From: Quillaja saponaria
Lineage: Eukaryota > Streptophyta > Magnoliopsida > Fabales > Quillajaceae
NCBI GenBank assembly: GCA_029379385.1
Contig: CM055607.1
Span: forward strand, 17,174,001-17,238,000
Length of the DNA: 64,000 bases
Direction of reading: 5' to 3'
Shown here: piece by piece, positions 36,000 through 48,129 of the stretch
Layout: the number at the start of each line of letters is the position of its first letter
Position numbering within the stretch: the stretch's first letter is position 1
Notes under the pieces: generated by a model
The model's input: the letters and a program-made list of their open reading frames with translations, nothing else
The model's database searches: none
Told to the model about the DNA's origin: nothing
Made by a program: the position numbers and the translations under genes

Positions 36000-38242
36000 G
36001 TAGGCCAATTTCGTTAACTTGGACATAGATTATAAGTATTTAACTTAGCTTCTAAGTGCCTAATATTTCATCCATCAAATTAAATAAAAACAGAAATGCT
36101 TTCATTCTTGGCTCCAGAGCACCCTTTTACAGGTGCTTATTTGGACATCTAAATACAAAGTTACAACAGAGAATACTGCCTTGTCTTTATTCATGTATAC
36201 TTTCTCTAGAATAGGGTTCACAAGTTTAATTTTGTTTTTTATCCTAACATATAGGAGTAAAATTACAGAAAATTCATCTTTACAATTACAAGCAGCCGAT
36301 ATAACAGAAATATGAATTATACCAAAGCGATATTGTGTAAGTAAACAAAAGAAACATGTTGAAAAAAGTAAAAAATTACCAGAAACCAAAGGCAGATACC
36401 AGCATATATTTCTACAAGAGTGTTAATTTCATAATCAGTAGTAAAATAAGATTGCTAAAAATGGTCAGTCACAGGAAACTCCATGGCCCATCATTTAAGA
36501 AGCTGTTTTCTGAAAAGGGATTGGGTGTAAACCTATTGTCCTACAGGCCTAAATCAGAAGGTAAAAATCCCACAATTCCATAAACAAAAAACATATGCAG
36601 GTCTTTTCTATCTTTTTTCTGATTTCAGAGAAGGAAAAACAAGGAGAAAGTATCTGCCTAGAGCTTGAAATTTTAAAGGAAAAGATTGTACGTTCAACTA
36701 TCACTCATTGAGATATAAATTCGAACACATACTAATCCTGGTCAATAAGTGGACAACCTTAATTACATCTTTTCATTCATTGATGATCATTAAAAGTTTA
36801 TAATAAAGATTTCAGATGTTTTCTAATGTGTTTTGGTTCAAAATAAACTAATGGAAGCAAATTAATTTTATGAAAGCATATATAAACAAGTGTGTTGTAT
36901 GAGGCTTGTTCTGGATAGTTGGCAGATTCACTACAAGTTATTGCTGGAAGCAAGTTCAAACAATTATATTACAATAGGATTATCAGTACCAACAAATCAA
37001 CAAGCAACCTTCATGCCAAATTGACCCAGTATCAAGCAAATCTCCAGCAACGTTACTAGTTCAAAATGGCCAATAGACCTCGTTACAGGTGCTGGAGTTT
37101 CTAAGCATATATAAACTATTGAAAGAGACAGGTAACAAAATCTATTGGACACTACACAAATATCATATTAACACACATAAAACACATCATTTTTTGCAGC
37201 ATAAGATCTGAATGTCATTATTCATTCAACTCACATGCTCCTCAAAATATTGGAACCGAAAATTTTCAAGAAAACGGAAATGTCACTAACTACATCAACC
37301 AATCATTCTAATAACAAATTGAAAGACAAGCCGTTGAACCAATAAAATGGAATAAAACAAGGAGGGGGGGGGGGGGGGGGGGAGGGGTGGAGAGGTAGAT
37401 CATTAACTGAAAATCCAATTTCCTCACTTAAGATTATAGTAATATGGTTCTGATACAAGTACATAGTAACATAGCACTCAACTCCCTTTCCTAACAGTCA
37501 GCAACGTCTAAGCCTCTCTACGTACAAACTAGAGTTTACCCATTACAAGTCATTTTATTAGTTTCTGCTTATTAAGATTCATTTGTGCACATGCCATATT
37601 GGTTGCGTAATTTAAGTTGCAATTCAAAGGCAACCTAGAGATCTGAATCACTATAAGAAACAAAAACGAGCTTTCTAAGTCTAATATCAAGAAAACTAGA
37701 ATTGTCATTACTTAGTATTCTTCATACTAATTTTTCTATACCACAGAAGATGTTTCATCGTGAGTAGTAAGAACATGCAGAGTTCAACAACATCAACATT
37801 CAACAATTTCACCACCAAAAAAAATAAAATAAAAAAAATCTTGGGTACGATTAGTAGGAAGTGAGGAGGGCTCTTATGGTACAGCTAGGACAGCTATTGT
37901 ATGAGATCTACCAATTCTAGATATAAATTCTCTCGATGGTTAAATAAACCATTTTATTCAAACCCCATAAACACATACACAGTGTCGTAGCAATGTACAT
38001 AAAACCAACATTCATTGAATTTGCATAAACTTGATCTGTCTTAGTTATTCACATATATATGTAGTGTTCTGTTGTAATACATAATGATATCTCATATAGG
38101 CAAAAGGGATTTTGTGATCATCTGGGTTTCTAGAATGTGGGCACATTTCCTTGTCAACAACAAAATAACACCGACATAATTATAAAGAAAACAACTTTCT
38201 ATAACGCCCACTTCATTTAACACAATTATTTACCTCATACAA

Positions 38243-38288
<46 letters not shown>

Positions 38289-39458
38289 AGCAAATTACAA
38301 GTCACAGGTCACCCAACAGTTTGAGTCTACTCTCAAGAATAGAAGTTATCAAAGGAAATCTTTTTGCATCAAAAGAAACAAACTTGGACACAAACAAACA
38401 ATGCCATATTCCTACTGCATCAGAAAGGTACAATAGAACAACCTTATATGAATCAACAGGACCAACAAAACTAATGGTGTTGAAAGAGAGGGAAAAGGGT
38501 CAGTAAAGAGTGATAAATCATAAAAATCAATATCCAAATTTATTAATGCTAATTTCTTATACCTAATTCAATTTAATGTTTCTATAATCAATTTCAAATA
38601 TGATTAAAAAAATCCTTGAATAAACAAGCAAGGGCATACATAGAATCTTTAGTAAGATAAAAAAAAAAAAAAAAAAAAAAATCTAAAAGGAGAAAAAAAA
38701 ACTACTAGACTTGAAATCCCAACTACATAAATCATTGATTAAATCTAATAAGAACAGGAAAGCATCTGTTATTTGGGACAAGGCAGTATAACTAAAACTA
38801 ACCCTGAAGCATTACCTTCAGGACCAGCTATACTCATGGCTACACTACCTTCCGAATTCATTTCTGCAACTCTGCTCTATCCAAGACTTCAAGCTCTACG
38901 AAACCTTGAACATGTTATGAAGTCCTCACAAGTTTCCTTCAAATTGGCACCTTGTATAACTTATTAAGCTTCCCTATGCTAATGGAACCTTACAAAAGAA
39001 TCTTCACCAATACATCTTATTTCTTTTGGAGCTATTCAATCCACGTAATTGCATAAAAAATGGAATTATTATCTCTATTTCGTTCTAGATTCCTATTTCA
39101 TTGAATTACCTTTCCTTACTAGATCAGTTTTATCCTTCACCTTCTCTTTTTGTTTTTCACTCTTCAAATCTTGAGTAAAGTACACTTTACCCCTTGTGGT
39201 ATGGTAATACCATTCCAAAATCAATGAAATTTCTAACAAAGTTACTCTAAACATAGAAAACCAATTCACAGAAACCCTTTAAATCTTAAAACAACTATTT
39301 TCATCAATCTAGTAACAAATTCGACATTGATAGCCTGTTTCAACTATAGTTTTTGCTTTAAAAAAGAAGCCAGTCTTGTATCTAATAAAAGTATAAAAAA
39401 AAAAAAAAAAACTTAAGTTTCTAAAATAGAGGAAAAAGGAAGAAATTGGAGAACTTAC
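36000..39458. other. CACTA internal region, non-coding as far as seen
   Basis: AT-rich sequence with a 19-G run at 37364-37382, a 41-A run at 38246-38286 and another poly(A) at about 38660-38680. Short frames at 36102-36583, 38321 and 38773 have no recognised motif. It could be intron of the captured or native gene implied by the exon at 39459. Confidence 0.4.
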
Positions 39459-39597
39459 CTGAGACGGAGGGAAAATAGAGGCAGACAACGTCGAACTTGC
39501 AATTGGGTCTTCACGCTTGTGCTTCTTGAGCTCCTTTTCTTTTTGCCATATGATGTTGATGTCTTCTTTAGGAACAGTAATGGGGATAGAGAGCAAG
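39459..39597 (-). pseudogene. Exon-like fragment in the CACTA, split by the chromovirus
   Basis: On the minus strand an open frame (PITVPKEDINIIWQKEKE, then LKKHKREDPIASSTLSAS, ending PPSQ) runs into a perfect donor CAG/GTAAGT at 39459/39458. Upstream it is cut by the gypsy element. Across the GTCTC target duplication the frame continues at 44716 as KRALINFLE, up to a TAG at 44746-44748 and further codons beyond. The protein is Lys-rich and not one I recognise. It looks like a host exon captured by the CACTA, or part of the CACTA's own gene. Confidence 0.45.
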
Positions 39598-39602
39598 GTC
39601 TC
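39598..39602. repeat. Target-site duplication of the chromovirus, left
   Basis: GTCTC, repeated exactly at 44711-44715 at the other end. Five bases is the normal duplication size for LTR retrotransposons. Confidence 0.85.
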
Positions 39603-39928
39603 TAATAACTCACAAACAAAAATTAAGTTGCAACTATGGCTGTCAATAAGAAAGTAGAGAGAAGACAGAGAGAAAAAAGAGAGAAGAGAAAGAGAGAAAC
39701 AAGTTTTACTTTGTATTTTCCATACCCATTACAATATTTAGAAAGTATTTTAACTTTTTTGTTACAACTATCTAACACATAGATCAACGGACTAACAAAC
39801 TAACTATTTAGGTAACAGACTTAGTCACAGGCCTAACAACTCTACGTCAGAGCTTAATCAGCAACTTCTGACTGTCAAGGCTTAGCCTATGCTCCTTTAG
39901 GCTTTATTATTGAATTCTATTCATAACA
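39603..39928 (-). repeat. 3' LTR of the chromovirus
   Basis: About 326 bp, homologous to the two right-hand LTRs. It lacks the CTCAGAA stretch present in both of them near their GA-rich part. On the plus strand it begins TAATAACTC and ends TTCATAACA. Confidence 0.9.
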
Positions 39929-39935
39929 TTTCCTC

Positions 39936-42900
39936 CTTCATCAGAGGATCCTTGACCCCAAGGATCAAATGAAGGAAACCTCAGTTTCAACTCTCTGATA
40001 TCCTCCCATGTAGAGTCTTCCACTCCTGTATTAGACCAGTGCACCAATACCTGAACAGAGGCCTTGCCATGTCTTTACTCAATCTTATGTCCAATATCCT
40101 TACTAGTTTCAACAAAACTTTGCCTTCTTCATCCATGTTAGGCAGTTGATTGTACATCATATGATTCCCATGTTTCCTTTTCAATAACGACACGTGAAAG
40201 ACATTATGGACTTTGGTCGTGGCAGGTAACTGCAACACATAGGCCACCTTACCAATCATGTCTATAATTTGAAAAGAACCATAGTACCTTGCAGCTAATT
40301 TGTGAAAATTAGAATGACTCATAGTTTGCTGTCTGTAAGGTTGGATCTTTAGATAGACCCACTCTCCCACTAAAAACTCTCTTTCACTTCTGTGTTTATC
40401 AGCTTGCACCCTCATTCTATTTTGAGCTTTGCATAAATTGTCCTTAAACAATTGAATCATAGCTTCTCTGTTAATCATGGATTTGTCAAGAGAATCATGA
40501 TTAGAATCCCCTTTAACATAGGGAATGTGACAAGGTGGTTCTTGTCCAAAGAGAGCTTGATATGGGGTCATTTGAATTGCCGTATGAAAACTGGTGTTGT
40601 ACCATAGTTGAGCCAAAGGCAACCAATGCATCCATTTTCTTGGACAATCTCTAGCAAAACATCTGAGATAACCCTTTAATGATCTGTTAACTACCTCAGT
40701 TTGACCATTTGTTTGGGGATGGTATGTTGAGGAGTGCAACAACTTGACCTTCTAAAGCTTAAATAACTCTTTCCAAAAATGAGATAGAAACACTGTATCT
40801 ATGTCAGATACAATGCTTTTTGGCATGCCATGTATCTTATAGACATTGTCTATAAAAGCTTGAGCCACACTAGCTACTGTATAAGGATGTTGTAACCCAA
40901 TGACGTGTGCAAATTTACTCAGTCTGTTTATTACCACTAACACAACTGTGTTGCTAGTTGACTTAGGTAAGTCATCAATAAAATCCATAGAGATGGAAGA
41001 CCATACTCTATTTGGAATTGGTAGTGGTTGGAGAAGACTCGGATGAGCAGTTGTTTCAGTTTTAAATCTTTGGCAAGTGTGACATTCCTTTATGAAATTT
41101 CTGACTTCTTTCTGTAATCCTTTCCAATAGAACACTCCTCCTATTCTTTTCATAGTAGCATACACCCCTGAATGTCCACTTGCTGTACTACAGTGGAACA
41201 ATTCCATAAATTCTCTTTTAAGTACTAGATCATTTTGCACCACTAGTTTCCCTTTTCTCTTCAATTGACCATATTAGTAGTCATAATGAGGATGAGAGTT
41301 CACATCATGTTGCACTTCCTGAATAATTCTCAGAATCTTGTCATATTGGTCATAACCAGTGACTATCTTGGTAATCAAATCAGAAGTTACTATGGATACA
41401 ACTAAGGAATGAGGTTCCAAATCAGAATCTTGTGGAAAAGACCTTGATAATGCATCAGCAGCAGTATTATCCTTGCCTTTTTTGTACACAATAACATAAT
41501 CTAAGCCTAACAACTTGGAAAACCATTTTTGCAACACCAAATTACACTCTTTTTGCTACAAGGCATACTTCAAAGCTTGGTGATATGTTTTAATGATAAA
41601 ATGTATTCCCAACAAGTATTGCTTCCACTTGATAACAGCATATACAATAGCTATCAATTCCTTTTCATAAGTAGACAGCCCTAGATGCTTAAGACCAAGT
41701 GCTTTGCTCAAGAAAGCCAGTGGGTGCCCATGTTATAATAGCACAGCTCTAATGCTTGCATCACTGGCATCTGTTTCAATAGTGAATTCCCTAGAGTAAT
41801 CAGGTAAGGCCAGTATAGGAGCTCTAGTCATAAATCTGTTTTAGTGTTTGGAAAGCTATCTCTGCTGGTTCATCCCAACTAAAGCTATTTTTCCTCAACA
41901 ACATAGTTAAGGGCTTACTCATTTTGCTATAGTCCTTAATGAATCTCCCGTAGTAGCCTGTGAGGCCTAGGAAGCCTCTCAATGCTTTTACAGTACTAAG
42001 TCTAAGCCATTGAGTCATGGCTTCAATTTTCTTGGGATCCACAATTATTCCTTCTGAGTTGATGATGTGACCCAAGTTCTCAATTTGCCGACTCCCAAAC
42101 GTACATTTGCTCATCTTAACAAATAGTGTATGAGCTCTTAAAAGCTTTAGGACTTCTCTTAAATGGATTAAATGCTCATCCTAAGATCTGCTATACACCA
42201 AAATATCATCCAAAAATACTAGAACAAACTTCCTCAGCAGTTGCTTGAAGACAGTATTCATTAAACCTTGGAAAGTGGCTGGAGCATTTGTCAAGCCAAA
42301 TGGCATGACCACAACTCATATAACCCCTCATGAGTCCTAACTGCAGTCTTATATATATCTTTAGCCCTCATAAGAATTTGGTGATAACCACTTCTAAGAT
42401 CTAACTTAGAAAAATACTTAACTCCATGAAGCTCATCCAGCAATTCCTCAATGATAGGAATGGGGAATTTATTTTTCATTGTCAATTGATTGAGCCTTTT
42501 ATAGTCAACACAAAATCTCCAGCTGTTGTCCTTCTTCTTCACCAACACAATGGGTGATGTGAAGGAATTGGTGCTAGGTCTAATGATTTTATTCTCCAAC
42601 ATCTCTTTCACTATGCTTTCAATCACATTTTTTTTTGCAGTGGGCCATATCTGTATGGCTTGAGGTCCACTAGTTGACTACCCTCCTTAAGTTCAATTTT
42701 GTGGTCAAAAGATCTTTTTGGAGGTAAGGCCTTTGGTTCTTCAAACACATCTTCAAACTCTCTTATTAAGGACCTCAGATCAGCAGACACTGCTTCAGTT
42801 TGTTTGATCTCTAAAGACCATAGCAGTGTTTCTCCTGCTATACCATGCTACAGACTGCATATCTGAACCAACAAAGAGCATTGGTTAATAGGTAGTGCCC

Positions 42901-43030
42901 TGTGTTTTTCTTCTTTGTCCATAAATACTGCCTATTGCAGTCCTTGTAAGCAGACTGTCTATTTACTCCATTTAAACTGCATTGTCAACTGCTGAAAATT
43001 TCAACTGATATCCCCAAGAGTGACTAACCA
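39936..43030 (-). pseudogene. Chromovirus pol: RT, RNase H, integrase, chromodomain (broken)
   Basis: Reading right to left, reverse transcriptase starts near 42626 with [20 protein letters not shown] and includes the catalytic FLDDILVYS near 42215-42188. A TAG follows immediately after. The connection and RNase H run to about 41274 (KGKDNTAADALSRS). Integrase has an HHCC finger (HSGVYATMKR to ECHTCQ) and its catalytic Asp residues in SMDFIDDLPKS and IVSDIDT; the Glu lies in NGQTEVVNRSLKG. The C-terminal part (VHNVFHVSLLKR) is followed, after a frameshift near 40070, by a chromodomain-like end (VLVHWSNTGVEDSTWED). Several stops separate the pieces, so no functional polyprotein is made. Confidence 0.88.
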
Positions 43031-43300
43031 TTATACACCAAGGACCAATCCAAAATTGCCTAATGGCATGACTAGAAAGTTAGCTTGGAAAATGAATTGT
43101 TGCAGACTCCATTTAAGGCCTTTGCATACTGCAGAAACTTCTACCTTGCTCCCATCTGCCACTACTACATGCACTGCCCTAGTTTGGCAGCACTTTAGGC
43201 CCAACCTATTAACTACATTCTCATTAATGAAATTATGTGTGCTCCCACTATCAATGAGCACTAACATGGATGGTTTTTTGATTATGCCCTTTACTTTCAT
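43031..43300 (-). pseudogene. Chromovirus aspartic protease segment
   Basis: Contains LIDSGSTHNFINENV with the catalytic DSGST at about 43252-43238, as in Ty3/gypsy proteases. It is separated by frame from the gag remnant upstream and from RT downstream. Confidence 0.8.
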
Positions 43301-43303
43301 AGT

Positions 43304-44033
43304 TTAATACCTCTTGCCAAGTTGGTTTTGCCAATCAGCACTAGTTACTGCCACTAATGAAATAGCAGCATCACCCTCCTCCTTTTCTTGAGAATAGTCA
43401 GTCAAATCCAAGACTTCCTCCATTTCATTTACCCCTTCATCTTCTTCACCAGTAATTGACATGTTAACCTTGGCATTCCTGCAATTATGACTAGGTATGA
43501 ACCTGTCATTGCAGTAAAAACAAAGACCCTTCTTCCTTCTTTCCTCTATCTCAGCTCTGGTCAAAGAATTCTTTGCACTTGAAAAGCCACCCCCTCAGGT
43601 TATCTCCTTCAAACCTTGGAAATTCCACTTGAGCTATTTGTTTCAGTAAATGGTAATCCTTCAGTCCTACTCCTTGTTCTTTATTGATCTAAGGATCAAT
43701 TGGTTTTCTGAACTCCCTCTGCTGAGCTGCTGGAGGATTAGGAAGCACTAGCTCTTGATTCCTTTAACCATTTGAACCTGAGTGTAACTCTAAAAGTAAA
43801 ACCTTAAGTGATGCCAAAGCCACCATAACAACTTGTAGCTTGGCGTCTGAATTAGCTTGCTGTTCCATGACATATAGCAGTTTTATATCCATGTTTGCCT
43901 GAGCTTCCATGGATGATGCCTTCAATTTTTGGATCGACACATCAATGCCTTGAAACCTGTTATCCACGGCTTCCATTCGAGATTCTATGGCTCCCAACCT
44001 TTGATCGATAACTGTAGCATTCACATTCACCAT
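43304..44033 (-). pseudogene. Chromovirus gag remnant
   Basis: Two pieces remain. An N-terminal part from ATG 44033 (MVNVNATVIDQRLGAIESRM) has heptad-like helical character. A C-terminal part holds a zinc knuckle, CFYCNDRFIPSHNC, near 43515. The region between them is too short for a full gag core, so most of the capsid-like domain has been deleted. Confidence 0.7.
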
Positions 44034-44048
44034 TTTTCCAGAATCAGT

Positions 44049-44060
44049 GCTTTGATACCA
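44049..44060 (-). other. Primer-binding site of the chromovirus
   Basis: The minus strand reads TGGTATCAAAGC directly inside the inner right LTR. It resembles the complement of the 3' end of initiator methionine tRNA (TGGTATCAGAGC). Confidence 0.8.
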
Positions 44061-44061
44061 C

Positions 44062-44369
44062 TAATAACTCACAAACCAAAAAGTGAGTTGCAACTATGGA
44101 TGTCAATAAGAAAGTAGAGAGAGAGAAACAAGCTCAGAACTTTACTTTGTATTTTCCATACCCATTACAATATTTAGAAAGTATTTTAACAACCCTTTCT
44201 CGTTACAATCATCTAACAGATAGTTCAACGGACTAACAAACAAACTATTTAGCTAACAGACTTAGTCACAGGCCTAACAACTCCACGTCAGAGCTTAATC
44301 AGCAACTTTTGACTGTCAAGGCTTAGCCCATGCTCCTTTAGGCCCTATTCCTGAATTCTATTAATAACA
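44062..44369 (-). repeat. Inner 5' LTR copy of the chromovirus
   Basis: Adjoins the primer-binding site. It is shorter than the outer copy because part of the AGAGAGAA-rich tract is missing. It ends two bases (TT) before the outer LTR. Confidence 0.88.
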
Positions 44370-44371
44370 TT

Positions 44372-44710
44372 TGATAACTCACAAACTAGAAAGTGAGTTG
44401 CAACTATGGCTGTCAATAAGAAAGTCGAGAGAAGACAGAGAGAAAAGAGAGAGAAGAGAGAGAGAGAAACAAGCTCAGAACTTTACTTTGTATTTTCCAT
44501 ACCCATTACAATATTCAGAAAGTATTTTAACAACCCTTTCTCATTACAACCATCCAACAGATAGTTTAATGGACTAACAAACTAACTATTTAGCTAACAG
44601 ACTTAGTCACAAGCCTAACAACTCCACGTCAGAGCTTAATCACCAACTTCTGACTATCAAGGATTAGCTTATGCTCCTTTAGGCCCTATTCCTGAATTCT
44701 ATTCATAACA
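44372..44710 (-). repeat. Outer 5' LTR copy of the chromovirus
   Basis: The longest of the three LTRs. On the plus strand it begins TGATAACTC and ends ATTCATAACA, directly followed by the GTCTC duplication. Confidence 0.88.
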
Positions 44711-45321
44711 GTCTCGAGGAAGTTTATGAGAGCTCGTTTTATCTTCTACTCATCAATGGGTTTGTCATGAGGCTTGAAAGGTAAATTGTTAGGTTGAGCT
44801 TTATTTGTTGTACGAGGGATAGATCAATTCTGACAATCAAATGCTCAATACTCCATCACCATTTCCAACGATTTGATTTCTGCTAGTGTTTGATCTCTGA
44901 GCTAAAGTACAACCATGGTTGTCAAATATTTGAAGATTTAGGGTTGTTCAAAGCTGTTATGGATTTGAAGTCTTTAGTTATTTAGGGCTTTGAAGCTGTG
45001 CCTGAGAATTATATTCACGTCTAATCTGAGACGGCCACAAACCTCTTAGCTCGTGGTTAACAAAACCAGCAAATAAATTGCCGCGTTAAGGGTTAGAAAA
45101 AATAAAAAATAAAAAATAAAAAAAATCCATCATTCAAGATGGCCTTAAACCATCGTTTAAAATTATGGGGCCTTCTTGGATAATATTATTAATGATGGCC
45201 TTGTCGAGATGGCCAAAGTCATCATATATAATCATATCCGAGACGGCCCTAGCCGTTTTATATAAGCTACAAAGATAGTTTTATTCGAGACGACCTGATA
45301 ATGTCATTTCTTGTAGTGCAT

Positions 45322-45830
45322 GTATAAAGATACATGCATATACATTTAGGAAAATTAAATACACTTTTAAGATATTCAATAGAATGTTTAAGAGGAATTA
45401 GTTTCCAAGTAGTATATTAAGTATATATACATATATATAGGATTGAGGAATCATAAAATTAGTTATGCATATGTTACTTAAATATGATCATAACAACATT
45501 CTAGATGGAACGATGAACTAAATCTGTAAACTTTGTGAGTGAATAATGTATTCTTTGGTTGCTAGATTAATTTGTTTAATTGTTTATGTGTGTATTCAAA
45601 TGAATATGTTTATATTGACGTAAAGAGGAATTTATAGTGTTATAATTGAATTATTTAAATTATGCTTGATATGTGATTTTGTTTGTGTTTGATAAGGGCT
45701 AATAAATGAATTTTTATCCGAACTAATTTCTTAATTGTCATATGTGTTTCTTAGATTTGAAGTCCGAGTTACGAGAGTTTAGTATTCATTCTTCCGGCCA
45801 GTTATGCATTCGTATGAGGGTGTAACAAGT
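45322..45830 (+). mobile_element. Old gypsy-type LTR, right remnant beyond the CACTA
   Basis: The end at about 45760-45826 (GAAGTC.GAGTTAC.AGAG, then ATTCATTCTTCCGGCC and GAGGGTGTAACA) parallels the end of the gypsy LTR at 54455-54524. It would be the continuation of the remnant at 34680-35036. Confidence 0.45.
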
Positions 45831-48119
45831 AATTTCATCTGCCCTAGACCCATACATGTAGATCCACTAGTGTTCATATTTAAATAGCCTCAAGTCAGAA
45901 AAATATTGGAATGAAAATATTTGGGAATGAAATGTTGAAATACATGCTGTTCATTTCTTTTAATGGTTAAAATGAGCTCACTTTACCCTATAAACAAGAT
46001 TCACATCATTCTAATTTTTTTTCCTAATAGATTGCCTAGCAGTTGAAAGGTTTTGTAGAAGGATAGTTTTTGACACAATCACAATGAGCTATGTGTTTAA
46101 ATATTGACAAATGTCATTTATGTCATAAAAAATTAAGAAAATATCAAGTAAATAACCAAATGAAGGCTTGACATGTGAAACACAACTTTCTCCAAAATCT
46201 CTATAAATAGATGCTCCTCCATTCATTTGGGGGATAGCTTTTATAACTTGATATCATTAACGGTAAGTTTTATGGAGTAAAAAGGAAAATTTAGTACTTT
46301 TGGGTATAAAAACAAAATAATTAATCAAATAAATAAATAAACAACAAAAAAATATATCCTTTTTTCCCCTTGATATCAATATCCAATATTAAGAAAAAAA
46401 AAATATCAATATATCCATTTTTCCCCTTGATATCAATAACTGTTATAACTTGATATCAATATTATGCAGCCTAACTCTAATTAAGTCAATGCAAATGAAA
46501 AGATTTTGAGCAATTGACAAAAAAAAAATTAAAACTAACACATAGGTTCACAATATCCTTCTCACTATACCTAATTAACTTTAACTTAATTCAATTCATG
46601 CAATAGTTGAAAAATTAACTTAGATTTCTTAATCTATTATTAACATATTCCTATATCTAGCAATTATATATTTTCCTTAGTCTGATTCCCTATATTCCTT
46701 TGAGAATTTATTTAAGACATACTCATTGAGAGCCAATCTTACTGGTTACTTATGATTAGACAATATATTCATATCTCTTAAACAAATAAGATCATCCAAA
46801 TCATATGAACAATCTAAACATAAGTTATATTTCCTAAGGCTAATCCAAAAATTGACTCTTCCAAGTCAATTCCAGAATTCCTTATCAATCTAATTAGTGA
46901 TCAATCAATTAGAATCATTAAGAACAAGGTGACATAAATATAGAAACTAAAATTTGCATTAAATTAAAACTAAAACCACATCGGCTACATGTGAGTTTAA
47001 TCGTAACCCGAGCATACAACTACTCCATACTAACTACAGAAAACACATATATAAAAGACATAACCATTACAAATAAATAGAAAATAACAAGAAAGGAGTA
47101 GAAACTGGATGTTGTCACAACTCTGAGTCTCCTTTAGCTCCTTAGGTACTCTTTATTATAAGCTCTGATATATCCTCAGACTTCAGCCTTCACCTTATTT
47201 TATAGACATTTTGATCTTAATTCAATTAAACTATGATTCTTTTAAAGCACATAATGGTACCAAGGCGTGGCTTTCTGTGGCGCTACGACACTGAACCTTC
47301 TGCACACTCATACACGGAATACAACATGTCATGCCACGACTTCCTTTTTATAGGCAAGGTGGTGCCATCCTCTCAGGTTGTTTCAAAGTCATGTTTCAGA
47401 TTTGGCGCTGCGACCTCTGTCCACCAGCGCTGTGGTGCATATGTCTTTGTTTGGTTTTTGGGCAGGTTGGATTAGGGACACTGCGGCGTCATGTTATAAG
47501 CATTGGAGTATCGAGCTCTCTGGCTGATTTGTACAATTCTTGTTGTAACAGTGCCTTGGCTTCATCTTTGTCAAGCCACAACGTAATGCTCTTGGCATGA
47601 ATCATCAATTTCTCCCTTGTCTTGCCACGCTCTATATGCTTTAGAGCTGCGGCCCTGGCTTCAATTCTTCTCCCTTTTATGTACAACTAGGACACTGCAA
47701 AGACACCTAAAATAAAAAAATCATAAAACTATTCCTAATCATAGTAAAAACTCTAACAACTCATAAACAACCTAACATAACTAAAACATTAAATTTGACA
47801 GACATTCTAACTCAAAATCCTAGGATTTAACACAAAATAGGAATTAAATAATGTAGCGCAGTAAACATATTTTTTAAGTGAGGATTTATAAGAAGAAATA
47901 TAGATAGATCAACCCAAAGGATTTATTATGGATGGGCAAGAAAAAAAACGTTTGCATGTTATCTAAATCCTTAAATTTGAAACAAGGCCCAAAGCAATGA
48001 TATGAAAGTTTTAATATGTGTATGATAGAAAATAGTTTTAAATCAAATGAGTGTGATAAATATTTATACTACCAATCTATTTGTGGTTTTTATGTCATTA
48101 TTACCTTATATGTGGATGA
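45831..48119. other. Gene-poor DNA with an LTR-start fragment
   Basis: About 46236-46365 match the start of the gypsy LTR at 52659 onward, sharing GGGTATAAAAACAAAATAAT and CAAATAAATAAATAAACAAC, but the match then stops. A short second LTR-start-like piece (TGTTATAACTTGATATCAAT) lies at about 46442. The stretch 47230-47690 is distinctly richer in G+C, with frames on both strands, but no domain was recognised. It may be the leader or LTR of another element. Confidence 0.45.
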
Positions 48120-48129
48120 TATGTCAATT

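Larger units (their letters stand above)
39603..44710 (-). mobile_element. Ty3/gypsy chromovirus inserted in the CACTA (5108 bp)
   Basis: The order on the minus strand is LTR-LTR-PBS-gag-PR-RT-RNase H-integrase-chromodomain-PPT-LTR, the Ty3/gypsy order. LTRs lie at 39603-39928, 44062-44369 and 44372-44710. The primer-binding site reads TGGTATCAAAGC on the minus strand at 44049-44060, one base off the initiator-Met tRNA complement. The purine tract GGAGGAAA is at 39929-39936. All coding parts have stops or frameshifts. The short LTRs and the chromodomain point to the Reina/Tekay side of plant chromoviruses. Confidence 0.92.
35040..45318. mobile_element. CACTA (EnSpm-type) element, 10.3 kb including a nested retroelement
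   Basis: The left end reads CACTACAAGAAAAGTAATTA and the right end, on the minus strand, reads CACTACAAGAAATGACATTA. A 3-bp duplication CAT flanks it at 35037-35039 and 45319-45321; both are diagnostic of the CACTA superfamily. Subterminal repeats built on CGAGACGGTC/TGTCTTGGATA occur over about 35060-35340 and 45015-45300. Subtracting the chromovirus (39603-44710) leaves about 5.2 kb without a recognisable full transposase, so it is probably non-autonomous. Minus-strand fragments with splice sites (35597-35970 and the exon at 39459) may be remnants of its gene or of captured host sequence. Confidence 0.85.

Noticed and set aside
38246..38286. Poly(A) tail of a LINE or processed pseudogene
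   Set aside because: No reverse transcriptase or coding sequence precedes it and no target duplication was found; a simple A run inside the CACTA.
43020..43307. 95-codon plus-strand frame
   Set aside because: Antisense to the chromovirus protease.
47233..47686. Frames on both strands in a GC-richer patch
   Set aside because: Frames overlap on both strands, none has a domain or splice support, and retroelements surround the patch; kept only as unclassified DNA.
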